From: Batillaria attramentaria
Taxonomy: Eukaryota > Mollusca > Gastropoda > Batillariidae
Assembly: GCA_018292915.2 (NCBI GenBank)
Contig: JACVVK020000545.1
Span: 294,001-358,000, forward strand
Reading direction: 5' to 3'
Length of the DNA: 64,000 nucleotides
The position numbers and the translations under genes were made by a program. The notes beneath the pieces were generated by a model. The model had not been told where the DNA came from. It was given only the letters and a program-made list of their open reading frames with translations, and made no database searches. Of the stretch, positions 31,129 through 64,000 are shown piece after piece. Position 1 is the stretch's first letter; every line of letters starts with the position of its first letter.

Positions 31129-33349
31129 AAAAGGCATGTTGAGTATGGTGTGAGTGTGATTCACATAAATGTACAAACTAGGGGCCTAAATCAACTTAAA
31201 ATCCCCCATGTATATAGCAAAACTACAACTTACATGCAGTATAACAAAAAACGTACCCACTTCGGTCTCTGAAAACAGCACACTTTTTGTGCTTATAGAC
31301 GCTCATCATAAACTGAATACCGTAATATCCTTAACTTTTCGACTGTACATACTTTTCAACCAGTGCAAAATCTGGGAAAGATACCAGAAAATTCAAAGAA
31401 ATGTTTTAAAAACCAGGTACATTTTTTTTTTTTTTTTTTTTGCCAAGGGACTATAGAACTCTAAGCATCCTTCTCAGACACACAACATGTTAAAAATTCA
31501 GCAGCGAGGAACAGAAATGTCAGGTCAGGACTGCTTCACAAATGCCGTGAGTGTGCATGTATAATTGCACACAGTTAAAGAAAATATCAGAGATCATATA
31601 TCATGGTCACAGATGTTGCCTAAACCTTAGCGCTTTCATTGTTTATCAAAATGAGCAAGTACGGTGTAGGTTCGCTTGTGCAGTAACACCTTAATGTTGA
31701 AGTTGTAAACTTCAAAATAAGTCTATGGGATACTGAGTGGGCATCTGAATTCATCTAAAAGGGACTAAGAGCCACAGATTTGAAAGGCACTTTGGCCCTT
31801 TGACTTCATGAAAGTAGACACATGCGGACCATTTTTCACCCACAACTTACGGCAAAGTTTATGTTACGTTAAACTGAACAACGCAACATTTACATTCTCC
31901 AGACTAACATTTTGACATCATCACTGGCATAAGTGCATAATTTAGAGAATAGCACAGGCGTTGTACACTTTTCCTGCGCAGTTCTTAAAGAGAAGCATAC
32001 CACCACCCTCTGCGCTATAAACAGCATTTCGTGGCAAGCATACGTGAACAGGTTTAGTGCTGTGCAGTTGTGGTATGGTAACACTTATCCACATGAACGT
32101 CAAGCCTGTACTCAATTTTTCAACAAAACAAATGTGTCTTAGCAACAGATGGCCTGTGCTACTTAGCAGCAGGGAAAATCAATACTGTGTAAGTTACGAA
32201 TAAGCACAGATATTAGAAAACATCAACGAAGAAGAGTGATTCATTCTTACATGCTGTATACTTGTAAGTTTGTGGTCTGCCATGATGCCCTATCCAGGCA
32301 CAAGGGTTTGCTGAATTTTGCTGCCTGTAGGCCACTTTCCCAAAGTTTTTTTTCTTTCTTTTTCTCCCCCGATCATTCGTGGAACAAGCGTGAAAGTTTA
32401 TCAGTATCATAGGCGATTCAGGCATGAGAAAAAACCCCCCCAAAAACATGTTTGTGGAAGTGGCTTCAAAATCTGCACATGTTGTAAAAATCAAAAATCA
32501 TAATTTACACGTTTAAATACATACATGTACATGTGTAAACCTATCTGACCCACCTCACGCTGATACACATCATAACACAGATCACATGCAATTGTTGTGA
32601 CAAACACAGGATTATGTACGCATGTTGTAATAGAGATTCAAGTGGATAATCTAAATAAACAATCAGTAAAACATAAAGTCCCTCCCCCCCCCCCTCCAAA
32701 AAAAGAAAAGCAAAAACCAAACCAAACCAACAACACGTTTCCTGTCCTTTCTTTCAAAATCTAGATCCAATCCAACAGATGATAAAAAGCAGATTACCAA
32801 AATCTTTTTAAACTGGAAATCATATCACAAATGAAAAAAACAAACAAAAAAAAAACCAAAACCAACAACCCAGATTTCCGAAGTCCTTATTAAGTGGAAG
32901 TCATTCCCCACACGTTTCAGCTCTTTTAAGAAGTTTAGCGTGTTGGTACTGTATGAAGTGAAATACATGGATGAAATAGGACATGCCATTATTCTGACGA
33001 TTTCTTTGTTAAACATCTGAATGATGAAGGGGACATAAAATTTTCAATGTGAAAAATATCTTCATGTGATGTTCCTGACAAATTTCACAGAAATTTATCT
33101 TCTACAATAGACTGACTTGAACATGTCAGCAGTTTTACGACAGAATAATAATAGTAAAAGGGACTGCTGAAAATTTTTTTTAAATCAAAATATCATCAAA
33201 GGTATTACCAAACGCAACAATACTGTAATACCCTTCTCAAGCTCAGCCTGTTTGTTTCACGAACATAATGTTATGCATTTGATTTAATTATTAAAAGAAA
33301 CAGCAGAACCGTGTAGAACAAAATCAATTTCAGCTGGCACCATCTTAAC

Positions 33350-36032
33350 TTAAGGCAGTTTGGAGGCGTCTCTTGTGCTGTTTAGAAAACTCCGGCAGCA
33401 GCAGAATTTCCGCATGCTTGGATGCCTGTTTTGTATACATTTCGGCTGATCGCCGTACATGTTAATCCGGCTGATTCCTGGTGTCACACTGTACTGATAC
33501 TCTTCCGAACGGAAATCAGCCATAACTGTGGCTTCGAACAGACCGCCACACGGCTCAGTTTCAATCTGCACCTGGTAGTGGACCACGTCTGGATCTGCAG
33601 CCTTGCTGAAGTTGGCCACTCGCTGGTCGCTGTCTTTTGAGCGAAGATATTTTAGCACCTGTAACAGAGGTGAACTGTGTAGGGTTAACAGTTACAGGAG
33701 AGGAAAGTCCTACTACATGGACAGGGATGTCGTTTGGGGTCGGATCTCGGCTATGAGCCGACTTTCGTTTGAAAAAGCCGATAATCTGTCTGTCATGTCG
33801 GCTGGCCGGACCGAAGTTTTCACGAGTGAATCGGCACGATTATGTCCGTTTCTGCGAGATTCCTGTGCTGGATGGACTAATTTCCAAGAAAACGCAACTT
33901 TACAGAACTTCTTTAATGCATGGAGGTGGAGGGAGCACGTAACAGTAGGGAATCTAGTCGAAAAACTTGTGAAACTGCTTCGGCAGAGAGAGCCGAAACT
34001 TTCTGTAAAAAGCCGAAACTTTCATGGCTGTTTCGGCTAAATCGCCGAAGAAAAAACTCCTGGCAGCATCACTGCATGGAAGTACGGTAACTGTTCGGCT
34101 GCAACCATTTTGGGCAAAGAGCAGTGTTCCCGATTACGCACAAGCGTGTGTATAATTTGTACGCACAAAAATCTTAAATTGACGCACAAATCTGAGCGAA
34201 CAATATTAAAATTTTGTCATAGACAGGCAGAGGAACGACAGATGGATGAGTGAGCACTGTAAATAAGACAGGAAGAATCATTCTGCTTACAAGAAATTGT
34301 TGAATTTATAAAGTTCTATAAGCTAAAAAACATATATTTGGCCAGCTTTCAGACACCTGTGATTAAATACGTACCTGCTCATTGGGCATGACCAAAAACA
34401 CACTGTGAACTGTCTTCAAGTGAAGTTCTGCGCACTGGTCCCTGAGCGGTGTGGTCAGAAGATTGATGTGTGAAACCAGCTCAGCTGCTGCTGGTTTCAC
34501 AAACGTCTCACTGGTGTCAACAGCCACCTGATGGAGACACCCGCACCAGTGCATGCCTATGCCGGCTTGTTTGCACGTACGGTTCACTGGAATCTCACGC
34601 AGAAGGCTTATTCCTCTGGAAAACGTGTTAGGTTTTGCACGAGTCCGTGAGATGTTTAGAATATCCAGCAAAGTTTCGTAGATGTCGAAAGGTGTTGACA
34701 GCCTTTCAGTGTTGGTTTTCAAATTGCTCCAGAGGTGAGGGTAAGTTTTTCGAAATTTCTCCGGAAACACGAAAGACATCATAGGGAGCCTTTCCTCTAG
34801 TTTTCCCTGTACTGTGTACCGCACTTTACTGTATCTAGCACCGTGGTCCCCCATTATAATGAGAACTGTGTCCTCAAGGACACCATTACGTCGGAGTCTC
34901 CGAAGAACATTTGCCAGATCTGCGTCCAGATAGTCTGCCGGATTGTTATCCCAATGAGTGAGCTCACCGTGAAAGCCGAAAGCGAAGCGCGATATGTTGC
35001 GATACTGAAGGAAGAAATCCTCCACGTATCTGAGCATGAATTTATGGTGTGGCACATTCCCCGTGCAGTACCGCTGGCTGTCTTTTCGCAGATCGGACTC
35101 CCACAGCGCCTGCCAAAAGTGACGCATGTAGTGGTCTGTGGGCTGCTTGTGGAAGCCGTTGAAGCGGAGGTTGAAAGTGCCGACAGTGGGCTCGTCCTCT
35201 GCGTAGAGGGTAGTGTATCCCTGCTGCTGAAAGAGCTTCCACACCAGCGGGTATTCGTCCACTGTGCCTGCGTCAAACTCTGACTGCCGAACCTCGGGGA
35301 GTTCCATTTCTGTTCTGCCTGGAACCCGACACGCAGTAATTAATGGAAACAGTGGTGTGAAAAACCATCTCAGACAGACACAACTTTACATTTCCAGTAA
35401 ACAAGAAAACACTTGTTTGTTTTATTCATTCCTATTCTGGGAAATGAAATGAAATGAAACAATGGAAAAAGGAGACTCTGAAATAAACAGGGATTGCTCA
35501 CTGCTGATGTGCACACCCCCCAGACTACCCCTGCCCACTCCCACAAGTTTTGGGTCCATTGCAGAGACACTGTCCCAAAAAGCTCTGGTGATGGTGGGGT
35601 GGTGGTGGTGGTGGGGGCTGGAGGGAGAGGTGGTGGTGTGGCGTGTTACAAACTAAGGATAAGGAACTGAATGTCAGAGTGGAATGGTGACACATCACAC
35701 GTGTACATGTATACAGTATAAGATCTTGCATATATATACTAGTATAAATTTGCTAGTGAGGATGACGATAAAACACAATCGTCTCAACATGTACATATCA
35801 AGCTGACTTTGTCAAAAGCTGCTTTTCAAAGAGAACCGCCACAGATTATGACAACCAGCAGCTAACAGGTAATGAGAGTGGTCTTGTATCAGGTATCATG
35901 TTCTGCTAACATCAATAATCAGAGGAAAGTTGATGGTCAGGATGGCAATTTTAACAAAATAATGCCAGTCTTGCGAAAAGCTGCCAGGTTTCACAAATTA
36001 GGACAACCACACGAGTGAGTGAGTGTGTGTGC

Positions 36033-36096
<64 letters not shown>

Positions 36097-36575
36097 CTTT
36101 AAAATGATCCCTGATCCAAAAGGAGCAAAAGAAGTGCGTAGCATTGATTTAGTGATGAAGTGGCAAAGCCAAAAGCGCATCTGTAAGGACACGTTATGCT
36201 GGGGGGTGCCCGAAGGCACGCCTCCCCCAGAATTGTTTTAAAAGTTAGACTGGAATCTATGAAATGTGGTGCATTTTGGCATGATTTTTAATGTTTCAGA
36301 GGATCAGAAGTAAACATGTTTTTGAGAGGAAAATATTTCAAATTTAGACTAAAATCTCTGCAATTTGGTGCATTTTGGCCTGATTTTTAGTGTCTCAGAG
36401 GAGGAAACATGATTCTGAGAGGAAAATATTAAAAAATTAGACTAAATCTTAGTATCTGTGCAATTTGGTGCATTTTGGCATGATTTCAAGTTCTTCAGAG
36501 GGGGGAAACACACTTTTTTGGGGGGGGAGGAAGTTTTAGCCAAAGATGGAAATCCACCAAAAGGTGGAAGATCGG

Positions 36576-36615
<40 letters not shown>

Positions 36616-37877
36616 GTGTGTGTGTATACAGTGCAAATGAAATGTGTGCGTGTGAGCTTACCTGTGAACATAGGTATCAGAGCAGCAGTAGTTGCATCAC
36701 CAACTATATTGTAGCCGTGTAAAATAGCTGCTTCCAATTCCTCCTTCAAAAAGCGATATGTCATCGGCATCTTTCTCTGGTAACAGAGGTGAGACATGGA
36801 GTCCAGTCCAAACATAAGGACGTTCAGTTTCATGGGGTGCTGCCTTGCGTGTCTGGCCTTTGAGGTTCGATGGAACACATCAGAACGGGGACGCACTTGC
36901 ACAAGGAACTGATCAAAATCACAGTCATCCATTTCAGGATTGACAAAGTCATTTCCAAACCCTGCATTCTCCCAAGCATCGTAGTAAAATTGAGCCCTTT
37001 CAAGGTCATATTCATAGTCAGTTCTCACATGAAATTCATCCTCATTGGCTTCCTCGCTGATTTGATCTTTCTTTTCCAGTGAACTGAAGTCTGTCCAGTT
37101 TGATGATAGTTTGTCCACATCTCTCTTGGCCCTTACAACGTCCTCTCCGTTATTGCTGTCCAGATCCTCTGGGTCTAACCCAAAAGCTGGATGGACTTCT
37201 CTCTCTTCTTCTTTGTCCAATCTCTCCTTTTCATTCAAAGTGGATTTCAAAACGCACCGTATTCGAATGAAGTCATGGTCAAGCGTGATGTCAAAAGGGG
37301 GAGATTCCTTCACGACAGGCTTTGTGTATGAAAACAAATCATCGCTCACTCTTTCCACGCCATAGTAGTAACATGCCCCGAGTTTCTGAGGATCGACAAC
37401 CGTTCTGTTGAGGATTAGAGCACCATTACGGGAAAAGAACAGACTGTGGCCAGTGCAGTTGATAGGTGGCATATCATGGTATGCAAACTGGTTGGTGTCA
37501 TGTTTCAGGTCTAACCTTGGGTGTATACAGGTCTGGCTAGAATGCTTCCGCTGTCGAGCTGCCTGTTTCTGGAAAATCCTAGAAAACACCACAATCCGTT
37601 CCTGGTGTCGAATCTCTGCAGGGTCTGGTGGCACAAAACTCCGAAGCTTTGGCAGATTCCAAGCATAGCGGGGGTCTCCTTGTGGTTCTAGAGGACTGGC
37701 AGTTTTGCTAAGAAGCTGGTTGCTAGAGAGGAAGTTGGCCAGAATGATGACCACCCCGATGAAAGTGACTGCAACAAGGAGGTGGCCATTTCTGGAAAGC
37801 ATCCAGCGTGACATTATACGCATCAGTGAGGCACCGATTCGTGAGATTTCCTCGCAGCTCTCTTTTCTGAGCACCAT
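33350..37877 (-). CDS. DUF229 domain protein, sulfatase/alkaline-phosphatase-like, single-pass membrane
   Basis: Three exons on the minus strand: 37877-36662, 35318-34375, 33658-33350 (2469 nt, 822 aa plus stop). Donors and acceptors are GT-AG and the phases are 1 and 0. A hydrophobic segment at residues 31-50 (LLVAVTFIGVVIILANFL), preceded by Arg-rich sequence, predicts a type II signal anchor, so the bulk would lie in the secretory lumen or outside the cell. An acidic, charged segment lies at about 210-300. The conserved block starts near 351 (LNVLMFGLDSMSH), then GDATTAALIPMFTG, YAEDEP, FHGELTHWD, VLIIMGDHGARYS (GDHG about 562-565) and the C-terminal Cys-rich GMHWCGCL. The Asp and Asp-His positions resemble the metal ligands of the alkaline phosphatase superfamily. 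Its substrate and function are not established for the family. A start further in (M19 or M22) is possible. It lies head-to-head with RB. Confidence 0.92.
33659..34374 (-). other. DUF229 intron 2 with a hAT-like 3' fragment
   Basis: Most of the intron is unrecognised sequence with recurrent CGGCT/AGCCG words (33740-34045). A fragment of the hAT-like family lies at 34122-34205. Confidence 0.6.
34122..34205 (-). mobile_element. hAT-like element, truncated 3' end
   Basis: CAGTGTTCCCGATTACGCAC, TTGACGCACAAATCTGAG and the intervening order match, in reverse orientation, the right ends of the copies at 46270-46983 and 59540-59855. The other terminus is absent. Confidence 0.65.
35319..36661 (-). 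other. DUF229 intron 1
   Basis: Contains GGT repeats (35590-35640), GT microsatellites (36028-36091, 36573-36625) and a copy of the ~95-bp-unit repeat family (36097-36572). Exon 1 reads on in frame past its donor into the microsatellite, so the open frame alone overstates the exon. Confidence 0.7.
36097..36572 (+). repeat. Dispersed repeat with three internal units of about 95 bp (copy 1)
   Basis: Three consecutive units each contain TTAGACTRRAATCT, TTTGGTGCATTTTGGC, TGATTTTTA, TCAGAGG and GAGAGGAAAATATT. Outside the units are GATCCAAAAGGAGCAAAAG on the left and GGAAATCCACCAAAAGGTGG on the right. Reverse-orientation relatives are at 44018-44315 and 48372-48660. No coding capacity and no clear terminal repeats were seen. 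Confidence 0.7.
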
Positions 37878-38040
37878 TCTTGAGTAGCTTCAGATCTGTT
37901 CATTCCCTGAAAGATCAAAATTTGCTTGATTTTCACATTCTGGGTTTAAAATGAAAACCAACCAATCAACCAACCAGGCAGAGAGTTGTATCTATAGATA
38001 GACAATACTGCCCTGCCTATAGAGAAACAGAGCAGATGAG

Positions 38041-38086
<46 letters not shown>

Positions 38087-39371
38087 AATTTTAATGTAAT
38101 GTAGTCATTGTTACATTTTGAGCAGACTATGAATTTCCACATGAGGGATGAATTGAATAAAGTATTCTTATGTTAACAAGTGGTTACTGATTACTGTGTT
38201 TAGTACAAGTTTCATTAACAAGCTGGCAGTCACCTTTCAATAACATTCATTTCTTTTTATGAAAAACAACAAAACCAATGTACAATTGCAGTATATGTTA
38301 CTGCCTTGCACAGGTGTCCGGCTGGAGTGACAGATGTCCAACACCTAGCAGACTTTAGCTCTATTCACTGCAGAAGTGAAATTGCTGAGGTACAAATTAA
38401 ATCCATATCCTACGCTAAACATCATTTAAATAAAGTCAGTGTTGATTCTTTTGTAGTAAAAAAAAAAGCAGTTCGGTTCGTAAAACTAAAAGCCAATCGT
38501 CTCCAAGTTTGGAATGAACATTCAAAACAAAACCCCATAGACACTGACGGGGATTTATGGGAAATGTGGAAGTAAAAAGGAATTCCTCTCCCTTCGTGCC
38601 CACTGTCCACGAGGATCAACAATCAGGTGCGCACGACAAACGCATCCCCAAATGCTGCAGTGTGCAAAGCCAACGCAACGTGGCCTGGGAACTTTCCCAC
38701 CCTTGCCAACATGCTCTTCTTTCAGTGGATCGTCTGCTTGAATTGTAATCAGGTGCGCAATGTCAAAACTGACCTTTATCTTTGAACTTTCATATCCGTC
38801 TGATGAATGCTGAGAGCTTTGGATAAATACCACATTGGAGAAATACATGGAGTCAAGCCTAGTTTCCATTTACGTCTGCCACGGACCGAAAAGATACGAG
38901 CTGAAACCTCAGTTGCCGTCTGCACACATCAGCCTCCATAATTCAGGGGAAGTAACTCCACAAAAGTTCCCCCCCCATCCACCCTCTGCCCATGGGTAGT
39001 CGTTTCAGGGTTTTCTACCCGCATTTGAGTCCACAAAACACCAAACGCAACACGCCATTTCATGTAGGTATCATGTCGTAGTCAGATGCGCTTAACCATC
39101 CATGCTATGCACAAACAGTTTGAGTACAACGGTAGCGAAGTATTCCTGCTAAAAATACTTCCGAAAAGGCGGGAAATAATTTACCTGTGACCTGTGACCC
39201 CTGCATATTCGTCCAATCATAACACTGCCTCATGGCACAACGCGTGGTTTCGCGGGGATTTCTGTGGGATGCGTCTGCTTCGCGAAAACGGACAAACTTT
39301 ACCTTTAGTGTCTGTATCTCGGGCCAGTAAGGAACAGATCGAAGGATCCACTGAAAACTTGCATTTGAACT
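37878..39371. other. Head-to-head intergenic region between DUF229 and RB
   Basis: On the minus strand, 37878-37906 is probable DUF229 leader after an acceptor (GATCTTTCAG|GGAATG). A candidate upstream donor for that gene is CACAG|GTAAAT, with exon end at 39185. It also includes a GT microsatellite (38044-38083). The last 210 nt before the RB start carry E2F-like motifs. No coding exon was recognised. Confidence 0.55.
39160..39371. promoter_or_regulatory. Probable bidirectional promoter with E2F-like sites upstream of RB
   Basis: Three motifs resembling the E2F/DP consensus TTTSSCGC occur before the RB ATG (39372): GGCGGGAAA (39168-39176, a textbook site on the minus strand, TTTCCCGCC), TTTCGCGGG (39248-39256) and TTCGCGAAAA (39279-39288). 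The region is CpG-richer than its surroundings and lies between divergent genes. Binding is inferred from the motifs only. Confidence 0.55.
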
Positions 39372-63428
<24,057 letters not shown>

Positions 63429-64000
63429 CACTTCACCTGGATTTCAAGATTTCCTGCTGGGCTTAAGCTTGCTACGCACACTTCAGACCTCATTTCGCCA
63501 GCATCCACCACATAAAATTGGCGCTTCTTCCAAGGGCATTTGCAATGACTGGATGTGAGAAGTCGAGATATCCCTGCACATGTGAACTGCTAGATAAACA
63601 CATCTCGAGAATGACTTGATTTTTTAAAAACAAACAAAAACTGCTGAGAAGACTGTTCCCATTTCCAATGAATGGATCTGACAAGTTGAGATATCCCTGC
63701 ACATGTAAACCGCTAGATGAAAACGTCCCGAGAATGATTTGATTTTTAAAAACAAACACTGCTGAGAAGACTGATTGTTCTTATCAAAGTTGCCAGTCGC
63801 CAAGGTCTTGCCTGGGCTTTGAATGTGTTTTCTCCGCCAGAGAATTTCTTATGGGACTTTATTGTGTTGCCTCAGAGTAACATCTTGTTCATTGGATAAT
63901 CCTATTTAGTGTGAAAGATTTCTCAAATTTTTAGAAGAAGAAAAATTAATTGACAAGAAGCAGTTTTTGTTCCAGTGAGGTTATTCCCCCCTTTCCCAGC
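63429..64000 (+). other. RB 3' UTR (start) with a 123-bp tandem duplication
   Basis: After the RB stop, a segment beginning CATTTGCAATGACTGG (63537) is repeated at 63660 (CATTTCCAATGAATGG). The copies share GAGATATCCCTGCACATGT, CCGAGAATGA/CTCGAGAATGA and TGCTGAGAAGACTG. No AATAAA is visible before the window ends, so the transcript probably continues beyond it. Confidence 0.6.

Larger units (their letters stand above)
26200..33349 (-). other. Region downstream of the DUF229 gene, possible long 3' UTR
   Basis: No coding gene was recognised on either strand. On the minus strand AATAAA lies at about 26220 and ATTAAA at 33281-33286, the latter only about 65 nt after the DUF229 stop. It contains SINEs (27205-27490, 27609-27751, 30913-31087), a hAT-like element (30585-31128), a GT microsatellite (29006-29050) and several C-then-A homopolymer blocks (29431-29456, about 32684-32704). 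Confidence 0.5.

Noticed and set aside
36495..36661. Continuation of DUF229 exon 1 beyond 36662
   Set aside because: The open frame reads through a clear donor (CACAG|GTAAGC) into a GT microsatellite; the conserved protein resumes at 35318.

Overview
The window is nuclear DNA from an animal. It has long AT-rich introns with GT-AG borders, dense microsatellites, tRNA-derived SINEs and DNA-transposon relics, and three multi-exon genes. The style of the repeats and the (G)TACATGTA-rich spacers suggest a mollusc, probably a gastropod. That is an inference from sequence style; no species marker is present.

Layout. (1) 1-19796, plus strand: a group I p21-activated kinase (PAK1/2/3 type), with an SH3-ligand start, a CRIB/PBD, a PIX-binding proline stretch and a complete kinase domain. 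(2) 19797-33349: no convincing coding gene; it holds 3' untranslated or intergenic sequence with SINEs, a hAT-like element and microsatellites. (3) 33350-37877, minus strand: a complete three-exon DUF229 (sulfatase/alkaline-phosphatase-like) single-pass membrane protein of 822 aa. (4) 37907-39371: a short head-to-head intergenic region carrying three E2F-like motifs. (5) 39372-63428, plus strand: a complete retinoblastoma (RB) pocket protein. I assembled it from 28 exons whose phases all agree (2745 nt, 914 aa). (6) The tail of the window holds the RB 3' UTR.

How the genes relate: PAK (Rac/Cdc42 effector kinase) and RB (E2F-repressing cell-cycle regulator) are unrelated conserved genes that happen to be neighbours. 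The DUF229 gene runs tail-to-tail with PAK and head-to-head with RB, and may share a promoter with RB.

Most unusual content: a 62-nt PAK exon candidate that breaks frame by one nucleotide (poison exon, or a one-base homopolymer error); a 231-nt pure poly-G run in RB intron 8; an inverted pair of about 495-bp SINEs bracketing RB exons 10-11; a 32-copy minisatellite of about 31 bp in RB intron 20; several nested transposons with recognisable target duplications; and a dispersed family built from internal ~95-bp units. I found no prokaryotic system, CRISPR array or viral gene.
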